Assembly (NCBI RefSeq): GCF_020080835.1
Contig: NC_058163.1
Location: 6,297,318 to 6,361,317, forward strand
Length of the DNA: 64,000 nucleotides
Source of the DNA: Cotesia glomerata
Lineage: Eukaryota > Arthropoda > Insecta > Hymenoptera > Braconidae
Direction: 5' to 3'
Both the position numbers and the translations under genes were made by a program. Below the pieces are notes generated by a model. The model was not told where the DNA came from. It searched no databases and saw only the letters and a list, made by a program, of their open reading frames with translations. Positions 1 to 11,361 of the stretch are shown in pieces; position 1 is the stretch's first letter; each line of letters opens with the position of its first letter.

Positions 1-1320
1 CATGTACGGAGATATGAGTAAAACCATGCGAAGTTAAGTCACGCGTGATCGACTGGATCAATCGCGTGTATCTCGATCGATCGACGAATCAACTCGAGTC
101 CAAGTGCGAGCGTACAATTATCGAGGTGTATTAATGCTCAACTTTGTTCGGTAGAGTGCTACACAGTGATATAAACTATCTGGCTGGTTACGGACAGATC
201 TCAATGACCGATTACAAGGCGCCCATAACAGTCGCTGTAATATAACTTGCATATTATTGACTCATGGGCAAATGCGCACCCGCTGATACTGACTATTTAC
301 TTGTGTGTATGTAAACATTAATGTATATATCTGTATATTTATAGGTGTATAATACACTATATCTACCACCATTTCGATATTAAAGTCTCGTGAGACTTGC
401 CGAGATAAATCGCCAATGATTATTGTTCGATATGTATTGGTTATTGCATCATCAATAGAACATTACAATTTATTAGACACTGATAAAAATTATTTTTTTT
501 TGTTATTATTAATATAGATTAAATGGTTTAAATCAACTTATTTATTTTTTGAACTTATGGACTTTTAATGGACTTAGTTTAGGAAAAAAATTGATGTAGA
601 TAAAATCATTAAATTATAAATTAAAAAAAAATTTTTTATTAGAAATTTTAATCTCAAGAGAAGATCGTTAAATTATTTAATTAAATTTTACTTTGTCGTA
701 AAAACATATTTTTTTTGCAAAAATTTTTGACGAATTTATTAATTTATTCATCGCTAAATTAATAAATAATTTTTTCGTAATTAATAATCAAAAAATTTTT
801 AAAGCTTAAAATTTGTCCGTTTCTTAAAGAAATTCTACAAGTTCAAATTTCCAACGAAAAATTTGCAAAATTTAATTTATGTTAATAATTAATTATGAAT
901 TTCTTCAATTTTATTTTTTTTTCATTAAATCAAAAAACTAAAAATGTGTTTATCAATAAATAAAGAATTTTGAAATTCAAATCATTAATAACAGATTCTT
1001 TGTTCATTTCTTATTTCCTATCTTATACAAAGTTCACGACGCAGTTAAGTACAAGACGACTTTACTAAGTAGGTCACATCCTGTTGGGTCTGTCATTCTA
1101 AAGACTTCCATACTAATCTAAATTAATTTATCAAAACTTCAAAAAATTGAAAAAAACGAGATTTTGTTAAAATACTTACAAAAGATGGTTATAATTAAAA
1201 TAAAAAATTAACAACAATTCTGAAATATCGCAGCATCATAATTTCAGTTATGCTCCCCAGTTCTTGGTCGATTGGCGGCCTGTTAAATCCATCTACAAAG
1301 AAATAAAACCTGTGGCTTAC

Positions 1321-1354
<34 letters not shown>

Positions 1355-1850
1355 AAACAAATGTGTTATAGTAAAGAGTAGGTGTAGTAAGCTTTAAATG
1401 CAACATGACACCAGGCATCATCAAATTTTTTCTTTGAGAGTGACTGTATTATATATTGTGGGTGGACCACGTGGCACAGAAGCATGTGTTTTTAAAAATG
1501 TCTCGGTATACTAATACCATATATTTTGGTAATATAACATCTGCCACGCCATGTATACTAGGAATCAAAGAGCTTTAAGCACCATAGGCGTGTCAATGGA
1601 CACCAGGGCCACAAAGTATCTACCATCGGTCTGGTGTTATGGATGTTAAAAGGTGTTGGTAAATAGACACGAAGAGTTAAATGATTCCCTGATAATAATG
1701 ATAATGATGATGATGATGATGATGATACACATAGACAATAACACTTTAATGTTTCGTTGTTTAACGAAGTTTGACGTCATCAAAAATTGTCTTTGTCTAA
1801 GCCATTAAAAAATTTTGATATCTGATCACAGATAATTAATTAAAAAATAA
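1..1850. other. Intergenic; no gene seen
   Basis: The first 420 bases are GC-richer than what follows and show no clear repeat or ORF. From about 480 onward the DNA is AT-rich with an A30 run (1322-1351) and a short (GAT)n tract near 1690-1730. I see no coding signal on either strand. Confidence 0.5.
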
Positions 1851-1851
1851 T

Positions 1852-2213
1852 ACACGGAAAAAAAAATATTGTTAAAATGACTATCCAACGTATCCTCAAA
1901 TGACGTTTCCTTAAAATAACAATCCGGATTTCTGATTTAAGGATTCATTTGTTTGACTTAAAAGCATACAGAGAATAGCTCTTGTAAATATATGTAGTTT
2001 CGTCAAAACAGGCAACTGTTTCGTTAACGTGAGGATCTGTATAGTTAAATTAACTAAAAGTAACGCTAAAATAATAATATGGATCGTCATTTTGATAATC
2101 CGCTGGATAGCTGAATTGGCTATACAGCGTATATCTCTAAAAAAATGACTATACGGCGTATAGTCAGAATAACGATACGTATCCTTATTCTGACGATATT
2201 TCTTTCTCCGTGT
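1852..2213. mobile_element. MITE with ACACGGAAAAAA-type ends, TA-flanked
   Basis: The left end reads ACACGGAAAAAAAAATATTG and the right end is an imperfect reverse complement (CGATATTTCTTTCTCCGTGT). TA flanks both sides, as expected of a TA target duplication. The interior has short repeats of CTATACGGCGTATAG and AACGATACGTATCC type that can fold. There is no ORF, so it is non-autonomous. The ends resemble, but are not identical to, the CCCGTGTAAAAA foldback elements elsewhere in the window. The superfamily is not assigned. Confidence 0.6.
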
Positions 2214-2320
2214 AAATAAAAAATTTTTTTTTTCTATAGATATTCATTGAACAGAATTTTTAACAGCGAATTCATTAAAATTTTTTTCATAAACAAAAAT
2301 TATTGCGATATAGAATGTCA

Positions 2321-2501
2321 CACAGCAAAAAATTTTGCGTCATTGCAATGTGTCAAAAAATTTTGTATTAAATATTTAACACTTTTTTGTGTTGATTTAA
2401 CAGAATAAATGTTAAATTTACACATAAAAGTGTTAAATATTGAACAAAATATTTTTTAACACTAAGTTTTTTGACGCAATGACGCAAAATTTTTTACTGT
2501 G
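2321..2501. mobile_element. MITE, CACAGTAAAAAATTTT family, copy 1
   Basis: Terminal inverted repeats of about 22 bp: left CACAGCAAAAAATTTTGCGT, right the complement of CACAGTAAAAAATTTTGCGT. The interior is rich in TGTTAAAT/ATTTAACA inverted words and is non-coding. Two further copies with the same ends and similar length lie at 31095-31286 and 43137-43319. Confidence 0.7.
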
Positions 2502-5500
2502 CAAAGTGATCGATTCAGCCGAAAAAATTTAATAACAATAAAAAAAATGGAAAATTTATTTTTGATTAATCTGTAACTTTTTTATTGAATATTCAATTAA
2601 CTTTAAAATAGATGTCAGCTCTCCCTAATTATTGCGTTGTTTATTGAAAACAAAATTCTAAAGTTTTAAGATCAAATCGTAAAAACAAATTAATGTTTAA
2701 GACCTCATTAGACGGAAACGGCTCATCTAATAAAAATTTTCACTCAGAATTTTTTCATATAGCATTTGATTTTCGTTGAAAATATATACCGTTTGAATTC
2801 TTTCGCTTGTTGGTTTAGAAGTGTTGAAGTGAAAATGTGTTCAGAAAAAAAATCAAAAAATAGTGATGAAACTCCACTAACAGGTTATACTAGATATTAG
2901 ATAAGAAAAAGAATTCTTTGTTTTTGGAAAACATCAGGAGAAAGAGGGTAAAAATATCTAGTGAAGCCTGGAAAAACAATGATAGCTATTTTCTCATACT
3001 CATTGTTTATCGTTAACTCATCCTCATCGTGACTTTCAGTCTTATGATGATACTTGTTGTTTTCCTAGGGTAGTATCCTTTACCTCTTGTATCTTGACGT
3101 TTGAATTTTATTTAACTAGTCGGCACAAGTCAAGTAAGATTCTTTTATTTAGAAAACCCTTGATAAATGTTTGGTATAATAATAATGATCGCGACTAGTT
3201 TTAAATCTGGTGTTAAAATTAACACACCCTGCGGCTGTATTCTTGTTTTTTTAACATTTTAGAAAGAATATGGGCTAACTTTGAACATCTATTGTCGGAT
3301 AGACTGACTTTTGAATAATGGTTTCAAGTGCTTGCACTTGACTCTATTTTTTTTTTTTTTTTTTCCGGAAAGTTGAATGCACTCAGAAAATTGAATGTTT
3401 CTTATATTTTTTAGTGTAAATTTTTTGTGAAGAAGAAATACATCCTATTTATTGAAGATTTTAATATTATCATTTTCTAGGAAAAATTAACGATATCAGC
3501 TGCTATTAAAAAAAAAAACTATTTTTAATTCTCAGAATTGAAAAAACAAATTTATCATTTTTTAAAATCAGTTAATTATAAAAAGATAAAAATTATTCTT
3601 ATAAAAATATCAATAAAAAAAATTAAATTTTTCAGAAATGATGAAAAATTTTTAATTTTATTTTAATTCAGAAAGAAATTTTAATAAAAAAGTAAATAAT
3701 TTTTTTGGCATCTATTCGCTTGAAATGTAAAAAGTAACAGAAATTTAGCTGAGGTTTATAAAAATTACTTTTATGTTAAAAAAAAAAAAAATGTGACCTG
3801 TTTATAGACAGACACGGCTAAATTAAAATTGATATTCTAGATGATTTTTAAATGTACTTTCCAACTTAATTTTAGGTAGTAATTATAAAACACCCCTTAT
3901 TTTAATGATGAGACCACCAGTATGCTTCCATTAATTATTTTGAGGTAATTATTGATCAACTTCAATTTTTGGTGTGAAAATGACTAAATTACTCCGGAAA
4001 AACAGTCGAATTTTTCGTTAAAAAATCAATAAATTTTATTTTTCTTGTACGAAAAAAAAATCATTAATTACAAAGTCACAAAAAATAATTTTAAAATCAT
4101 TACAGAGATCACCGAAAATAGCCGGTATAGCACTGAGGATCTTTGTATACCTGAAAATTAAAAAAAAAAAACACCGACAGCTATAATTATGATTAGCTTT
4201 ATCTAGATCCCAAATTCTTCAAAACCACACCTTTGTATTTTAATACCCACCCCGTTTTCACGCTTTCCTTTATTTCAGAGAATTGTTTTTTTTTTTACTC
4301 AAGGATAATCGGTATCTCTAGTGATCTACAAATTACGAGCGTGAAAAACAAAAATATATCACTAATTATCTTAAGTAGCTTTTAAAAAATGCCCTGCTTA
4401 TACAAACTACCTGAAAAAGGTACAGATATGAATACTGATAGAAGGTAAGATGTTGAAACATGAGAAAAATTTTTTTACACCTTAAAAAATTTTATTTTTT
4501 TTTTTTATTAGTAGCAATTATTCCGGTTATTAATTTTTTCACTTTATGAAAATTGAAGTTGTGACTAATTTTAATGATGGAGTTATGAAATATTGCTTGT
4601 AATTTTTTTTAAGATGATAAAATTTCAAAATTTTTGTTATGGTAAAAAATGTTCGAAATGACAAATTTGTCGTATTATTTTTAATGATCAAAAAATTAAT
4701 TATTTTGATACTGAAATAAATAAACAAATTAAATAATAATAATAAATTTTTATAAATCAAAATTGTAATTCTCCATTAAAAAAAAAAAATAATATAATAA
4801 ATTAACAAACATTATTTATTCAAGCCTAAACAAAATTGTTTTGTCTCGAATAAAATTGAAACTCACCCTACATACGTCGCGTGCCGATACCAGAGTAGAG
4901 CTTGACAATCAATAGAGATCTTTACATACCTGAAAAACTAACCCCGGAAGTAATTCATAATGAAGGAATAAAAAAAGTCGTCTAAGCCAGTTTTGCAAGA
5001 ATTAAAATACCTAAATGCCGTAACATATTCAAGTTATTGTGTGTTCGTGTATTTACTCGACTCCGAAAGGGTTGCAATTAGATTTTTACACGGTTTTAAG
5101 TTCAAGGGTAGTAATAATGTATAAGAGCATACATTTATATACATATATACATGAATATAGTAAAAGCTAGGTAAAAGGGCTCAACAAAAACATCCACCAT
5201 GTAAGACTTTCATCTCACTTGTCTGCATCTGCTCTGCATCTGCTGACAGATGTATGTGCTCTGTCGCCTTTTCAAAACTACTAGACTCGATCTTCATACA
5301 CATACATGTAAATACAGCAAGTATAGAATAAATCGTGACAGGCCTCATGTCCGGAAATGAAATTCTAAACACCCTCTCACTGACTTGCCTTTATTATACT
5401 TTTTGCCTTTATGTCATCTTGCCCGATTTAGATCAGTGGCATTTATTCTACCACTGAATTTTGAATCAAAATCAACGGATCTTTAATCGAGATCTTGTGA

Positions 5501-5870
5501 CGTGAGGAACAAATGATATGACTGCTAAAAATTTACAACCTCCTTATGACATGTAATATATAATATATATTTCATGTATGATGCAGAAGGCAGCCTTTTT
5601 GTTAAGGGATGAAGTTCCACAACTTTATTATTTTTTATCACGCCCAAAAACGTGAATACCAAGATTTTTGATTCCTGAGTATGCTCAAGTACGCTCAATA
5701 AGATGGTTACACCCTCTTTGAACTTTTATTATTCGATTAACACCTGGATTTCATTTAATAAAAAATCATCGCTTACTGTTATTGCGCGTCCGGTATAAAA
5801 TACGTTAAGATTCTTTTCTTTATGTTTAGCTTCCTTGCTTTCGAATCAAACGAATATCTTCTTTCTTATT
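2502..5870. other. AT-rich intergenic; no gene seen
   Basis: Low-complexity AT-rich DNA with many A and T runs. Two short similar stretches (about 4125-4160 and 4910-4940) share a GATCTTTRYATACCTGAAAA motif, perhaps decayed copies of one repeat. Small ORFs here are AT-biased chance frames. Confidence 0.4.
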
Positions 5871-5877
5871 TTCTAAG

Positions 5878-5912
5878 GCGGAGGGGGGGGGGGCAAAATG
5901 GGGTACCTTAAA
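5878..5912. repeat. Single end of G-rich TIR element
   Basis: The G run followed by GGGCAAAATGGGGTA matches the terminus of the 42970-44555 element. I found no convincing partner end downstream, so this is probably a truncated or decayed copy. Confidence 0.45.
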
Positions 5913-6987
5913 AAAGTCAATATATTTTTTTCCAAGTTCTTTTTAATCAAAAATGATATTTTCTATCACTTTACATAATTTACAAATACGTCAATTTTTT
6001 TTTAGATTTCTAACAAATCTACTGAAATTTTTGATAGAGCATGAAAATTTTTAATCAAAATTTTTTTTATTTCTTAAAAATAAAAATATATTTGAAATTT
6101 TCAATAGATTTTATGTTTTGTCCCCTATTCCACATTTTTAAGGAAAATTTTTTATGCATACTTTTAAAAATTTTTTAATTTATTAATTTTTTTTTGCCTT
6201 CCAGAATTTTCATTGAAAAAATTTTCCAATTTATAAAAAAATATATAAAAATATACTTAAAAATATTAATGAGGGTATTTCACTTATCCAAAACTGGAAA
6301 GCGCATTCTTCAAAGCTAATTTCAGTTATAAATCTCGTAGGATCACTCAAATACTAATTAAATGATTTAGATGGATACGGTAATATTTTTTGTACCTAAT
6401 ATTTCCATAAACTTTCTTAATTTGGACCATAATTATTAAATCAAATTTGATTGAATATTTTTTATTGTAACAGATTTATAATAATAAAATTTTTAAGTTA
6501 ACTTTCCAAAATTCTCTTTTTAATATTTTTTTAACCTTGAAAGTTGATGAAATTAAAAAAAATTCGGATTAGTAGTATTAAAATACTTTCTTTGGAATTT
6601 ATTAACAATAACTCGTTAGAAATTGACAACAAAAAAATTATGAAATACGCTGAAAAGAATTGAAAAATGCTTTTGTTGACATTTAAAATTTTGATCATGA
6701 TAATAAAACACCTCACACCTTTCGAAAGTCTTATTAATTTAAACGTGTGGAAAGGTTTCAAGATCGTTATCTCACCTTCATTTCTCCAGCAATTCTGATG
6801 TGTATTATGAATTATGATTATGAGATATATATACAAATGTTCAAAATAGTTATTAAAAAATTTTTCAATTGAAGGTAATAATTAGGGCCAGGAAGTTGCT
6901 ACTAATTATCTAGCAGTTTATTTTAGGAAGTTGCTATTAATTATCTAGCTAATTATCTACACAGCTTTGATACTTGATAGTATGCTC
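5913..6987. other. AT-rich intergenic; no gene seen
   Basis: AT-rich sequence between a G-rich TIR end and the inverted-repeat element that carries the receptor. A short direct repeat (AGGAAGTTGCTA.TAATTATCTAGC, about 6889-6955) is the only structure noted. Confidence 0.35.
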
Positions 6988-7500
6988 ATCCACAGATTCG
7001 GTAGAATCTGGCGCCAAGTTCCGTTCAAGTCTGCTGTAAACAGAACGCCAGACTACCGACTGTGTTTACTGTAAGCAGAACGGTATTTTGAGGTTGCAAA
7101 ATTTTATTTAATTCTACGGTACTTTTTTTCTCCTAAATTGTATATTATAACAGTAATTCATACTTTATTTGACTGTTATTAATTAATTATATTAACTTAT
7201 AACAATTAATCTACTTGAAATTATTAAATTTAATCAGCACAAACTATAGCAACGCAAAAATTTCGATCCTGACTTTTTTTCGATGGACAAAGTGATCTGC
7301 CACAGACTAAATAATTCGAGAATGCATAGTAATCCTTCATTAGATGGGAAACTACAGTTAAAAAAATATATTTCACAGCTTGCATCTACACCCGCCAGGG
7401 TGCGCTAGAATTATTTTTACATAAACTGTAGTTTCAAGGGGATAGTTTGCTATAAAAAATGCAACCAACGCGAGACTTAAGTTGGTACCAATTGTAAATT
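6988..7500 (+). repeat. Left inverted-repeat arm
   Basis: Matches the reverse complement of 11362-11875 along almost its full length with small indels. The outermost 40 bp contain a hairpin, AGATTCGGTAGAATCT. Confidence 0.75.
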
Positions 7501-7592
7501 TTTTTTTAATCAATTACACAATTAATTTTTTTCTTAAAAAATGAATGAGCATTATGAGGCATGCACTTTTGGATTTTTCAAACTTTCTTTTT
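7498..7592 (+). repeat. Dispersed repeat shared with 47755-47850
   Basis: The stretch running from AATCAATTACACAATTAAT to the AAACTTT after GCACTTTTGGATTTTTC is nearly identical to one about 40 kb downstream in the same orientation. It is non-coding. Confidence 0.6.
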
Positions 7593-7785
7593 GTTCTTTT
7601 CGTGCACAGCTGTAGATTTGTCCCAAAATTAATGGATAGAACATTTTTTAAAATAAAACGCTTTGATTCTAAAACTATCTTAGAAGTATTTTAAAAATCA
7701 TAAAAATATTACCTAAAACTTACCGAAAAGTTCTTAAAATGCACTATTTCAAAATTTACGATTATTTGTGTAATGTCCCAAAATT

Positions 7786-8390
7786 CCCGTGTAAAAAAAA
7801 AATTTCCTGAAAAGTTCCAGAATAGTTCCTGGTCCGGAACGTTCCTATGATAAGACAATCCGTAACATCCCCTTAATACTTCTGCAATGTTCTCGAAATA
7901 GTTCTGGAACATCCGTGGAACACTTCCGGAACATTTCCGAAAAATCTCCGGCAGATTTATAGAACATCGCTGGAATACTTCCAGAATAAATTAGGAATAC
8001 TTCCGGAACATCTCCAGTACACTCCTGGAATATTCCCGAAATACTTCTGGAACAAATCGGGAATAGTTACAAAATATATCGGGAATATATCGGGGATATG
8101 TTTAAAATATTCCTGGAAAAATCCTTGAATGCTTCTGAAACATTTCCGGTAAACGTTTGGATTATGTTCCGGAAGTATTCCTAATTTATTCTCGAAGTAT
8201 TCCAGCGATGTTTTATAAGTCTGTCGGAGATTTTCCGGAAATGTTCCGGAAGTGTTCCGTGAATGATCCAGAACTATTTCGAGAACATTGCAAAAGTATT
8301 CCGGGGATGTTCCGGATTGTCTTATCATAGGAACGTTCCGTACCAGGAACTATTCCGGAAGTTTTCAGGAAACTTTTTTTTTTACACGGG
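7786..8390. mobile_element. Foldback element, CCCGTGTAAAAA ends, copy 1
   Basis: Starts CCCGTGTAAAAAAAAAA and ends with the complement. The whole 605 bp is close to one large palindrome: the arms around 7830-7870 and 8305-8345 are complementary. The interior is built of repeated TTCCGGAACAT / ATGTTCCGGAA words. ORFs on both strands here merely translate these repeats. It lies about 120 bp upstream of the first recognisable receptor exon. Confidence 0.75.
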
Positions 8391-8513
8391 TTGTCCAAAA
8401 AATGTCACTTATTGTGTCATGTTTGGATGTCTACTCTTGGGACAATTTTTTTTTTTACAGGGATAATTTTAATTATTTGTGATTATTTTCAAATTCGTTT
8501 ATTGTTTCAACAG

Positions 8514-8963
8514 ATGGAATTGATTAATAATGGTTTTACAAATAACTCGAACCCAGTGATAATAACTTCTGATTTAGTTGATGACCAATTTGTAAGTCAA
8601 AATATCGACGATGGAAATCCGCTGATTGTAGTGAATGGTGGTCTCAAACCTGAACGAATCGAAGGGTATCACTCATTTTTGGGTTCATGCGCTCAACAAT
8701 CTGGAGTTTAAAATCACCGATTTTCATTCTTAACACTTTTGAAGGGCCTCATGACGAAAACGCTGATATGATTCTTCGGTTTTTTAGAAAGTTTGATATA
8801 TTGGTATCATATTACTTATGTTATGATAGCGATAAAGATTCAACCATAGTCTACACTCTAAACCCTTACACGCAATTCGCTCCATTACCTTGGAATCAAG
8901 TAAGATTGGCAAACAGCAATAGTAAAATTAAACCGACACTATACAGTCTTAAGTATCCAAAAG
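8514..8963 (+). pseudogene. IR-like receptor, N-terminal exon (frameshifted)
   Basis: The exon appears to begin after a splice-acceptor-like TTGTTTCAACAG with ATG at 8514. The first part reads MELINNGFTNNS and continues to IVVNGGLKPERIEGYHSFL, then the frame is lost near 8680-8690. In the next frame it continues SIWSLKSPIFILNTFEG to TLYSLKYPK. This looks like the extracellular amino-terminal part of an insect ionotropic receptor. A donor-like AAAAG|GTAATT follows at 8963/8964. Splicing to AACTCAG|TATAC at 9284 keeps a continuous frame. One nucleotide indel explains the break, so it is either a decaying gene or an assembly error. The homology call rests on context with the C-terminal part. Confidence 0.5.
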
Positions 8964-9283
8964 GTAATTATTCAGTTTATTTATTTATTTATTTATTCAA
9001 TTTTTATGTCAAGGCAAACTAGCCGAATGACAATAATATACATAATTTTTATAATAAAGTACACGTATAACATTATTAAATATATAAGACTAACATCATC
9101 ATATTTTAAGGAGTGATTTTAAGTTTAGTGATTATTTACGATAAAAAAACCTACAATTGTCCCAATTACTCCTTAAAAAGAGAGAATAAATAAACTCTCA
9201 GTTATAAAAACATAATTGATTTTTTCATTTAATTTTCAAATGTAAAGAAAAATTATCAAAATATTAATTTTGATAAAACTCAG

Positions 9284-9401
9284 TATACTTGGATGGTCAT
9301 AAAATAAAATTATTAGAACTTATTGATTTATCAAATTTAACTCAACAGTATAAACAGAAAGTAATTGATAAGAAGCTGAAATATATTAAAGACGCCATGG
9401 C
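9284..9401 (+). pseudogene. IR-like receptor, start of second exon
   Basis: After the acceptor-like CTCAG the frame reads VYLDGHKIKLLELIDLSNL and onward to YIKDAMA. It then stops at 9448-9450 unless the frame shifts. A shift near 9395-9405, where ATGGCA is duplicated in tandem, joins it to a frame reading LYLYSLPDYMKITTSL, which runs straight into the long C-terminal ORF. This is a second frame break in the same gene and supports pseudogene status. An unrecognised small intron is the alternative. Confidence 0.45.
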
Positions 9402-9449
9402 AATGGCAATCTTTGCAAAGATCTCTATTTATATTCATTACCTGATTAT

Positions 9450-10505
9450 ATGAAAATAACTACGTCACTTTACATGGTCGACAGCTATTTTTATAATAAG
9501 CTTATAAAATCTGGTTTTGATATCAACCTTTTTGGTGGTGATTATGATGCCTATAGTCAAACGAATCAACTAGCTGACACTAATTATAAATTAACAGATT
9601 TTGTGACGCAGTATCAAGAGGTGCACTTTTCAATTTTAACTAAAAAGACTAATTATCTGACAGCAATCAGAGAAATTGACATAAATCTTACTTTCATCTT
9701 TATCACAATCTTTGTGTTGTTACTTATTCTACTGATCATAATAATAAATAATCAATTCCACGTGAGCCAAGGATTTATGGACATTGTAAGCATGTCGCTG
9801 GGCATGGGGATAATGTCTCCAATAAACCGACTCTCGATGATAATCACTTATTTCTTTGGGTTTTTATTCATTTTTGTAGTGATGCCCGAATTCCAAGGTC
9901 AGATCTCGGCAGTTCTATCGCAACCAGCGCGACGTAATGTCGAAACTTTAAAGGACTTATTCGACAACAAGTACCATGTATTTTATTATGGGTTATTGAT
10001 GAATGACATTATGAATGAAAAATTGTGGGTAAACGAAGAGGACCAGAAATATTTGCATCTATCAACTCGTCACGATTTGATAAAATGTGCAATCAAAGCC
10101 CAACAAAATTCAACTATCGCTTGTATCGAATCCACTTCATATCAACTTGAATACGCTTTAAAGTTTAAAAACCTTTATGTATCAAAGGAAATTGTCTTTA
10201 AAAAATATTTCGTGTTTTGGACAAAGAAGAACTGGGCTCTAAAGGACAAAATTGATAAAGCTCGTGCAATACCGGTGGAAATAGGATTGATCAACCATTT
10301 CGATGAGGAGATAGATCAATGGAAAAAGATTAAGAAGATGGAGAAAATCAAAGAAGCTGAAAACTATGAACGTATCGACTTAAAAAACTTGGTGTTTTAT
10401 TTCATTATGTTTGCGGCAATTTCGCTGTGGAGCTTGATCATCTTTGGCATTGAACTCATTTTTCACCACATTCACTCAAAATATAAAAGACGGGAAAAGG
10501 AGTAA
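9450..10505 (+). CDS. Ionotropic receptor-like protein, C-terminal part
   Basis: A 351-residue open frame with the layout of insect ionotropic receptors (ionotropic glutamate receptor relatives). It has part of the ligand-binding S1 lobe at about 1-80, a first membrane helix at about 88-105 (FIFITIFVLLLILLIIII), and a pore region at about 113-135. A second hydrophobic helix (LSMIITYFFGFLFIFVVMPE) runs into the motif QGQISAVLSQPARRNVETLK. This is the post-M2 segment that in IRs reads SxLSxP...xTxxDL. An S2 lobe follows, then a last helix near 315-340 and a short basic tail. Such proteins are chemosensory cation-channel subunits in sensory dendrites. The N-terminal portion lies upstream in other frames, so the first Met here is not the native start. 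The frame continues 5' to about 9402. The subfamily is uncertain. Confidence 0.75.
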   Translation: MKITTSLYMVDSYFYNKLIKSGFDINLFGGDYDAYSQTNQLADTNYKLTDFVTQYQEVHFSILTKKTNYLTAIREIDINLTFIFITIFVLLLILLIIIINNQFHVSQGFMDIVSMSLGMGIMSPINRLSMIITYFFGFLFIFVVMPEFQGQISAVLSQPARRNVETLKDLFDNKYHVFYYGLLMNDIMNEKLWVNEEDQKYLHLSTRHDLIKCAIKAQQNSTIACIESTSYQLEYALKFKNLYVSKEIVFKKYFVFWTKKNWALKDKIDKARAIPVEIGLINHFDEEIDQWKKIKKMEKIKEAENYERIDLKNLVFYFIMFAAISLWSLIIFGIELIFHHIHSKYKRREKE

Positions 10506-10807
10506 CGACAGTTTATAGAGAGATTGAGAGGACAAACACAAATTATTTTTCGCCCGGATCGGATTTTTCCGTCAATCGGCTGCAAATGATGCTAATTAAG
10601 AAAAAATCAATTAACAAATTAGTAAATGAGGTTTGTTAAATTTCACTACCAATTATTGTACTTAATCTGTGAGTAATTTTGTTGTCTTTAGCGAGCAGTT
10701 TTCAATTTTCTAATCACTATTTGAGACATTTTATGATCAAATCTTAAGTATTAAATCGTTTAAGAACTTTTGAAGTAAGAATATGACTGATGTGTTGTGG
10801 TTATAAA

Positions 10808-11338
10808 AATCCGAACAAAAACAGTTTCACTGTAAAAAAATCGCGCCAAGTCCACGTTCATAAGACTATTAAGAAAAAAAAAATTTTTTTTTTCTTTACA
10901 AAAAGATATAAAATAGAAAAATTAAAAAATCCAAGTAACCGATATGATTGTATATGATTTTCGGAAATTAAAAAAAATTTTGTTGTAAATTTAAAAATTA
11001 AGAAAACAATTTTGGAACGTATTTAGTGTGCGTGGTTGCAAAATATTTTACTTTTAATGAAATTCGTAAAATCTATTTACTAGGACTTTAAAAAAATTGA
11101 AATACACAATGACGCACACCAAGTTCGTTCCAAAATTTTTTTCTTAATTTTTAAATTTACAACAAAATTTTTTTTAATTTCCGAAAATCATATACAATCA
11201 TATTGGTTACTTGGATTTTTTAATTTTTCTATTTTATATCTTTTTGTAAAGAAAAAAAATTTTTTTTTTTCTTAATAGTCTTACGAACGTGGACTTGGCG
11301 CGATTTTTTTACAGCGAAACTGTTTTTGTTCGGATTTC
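10808..11338. repeat. 530-bp palindrome inside the right flank
   Basis: The segment from AAATCCGAACAAAAACAGTTT to its complement is one inverted repeat. The arms are about 210 bp (10808-11020 and 11130-11338) around a loop of about 110 bp. One half of it, directly joined to the arm sequence, recurs at 26565-26865. It is non-coding. Confidence 0.75.
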
Positions 11339-11361
11339 AGTATTTTTTGTAATTATAATAA

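Noticed and set aside
6531..6836. 101-codon minus-strand ORF
   Set aside because: AT-rich chance frame with no domain.
7957..8328. 123-codon minus-strand ORF in the foldback element
   Set aside because: It translates the TTCCGGAACAT repeats of a palindrome, and similar frames exist on the other strand.
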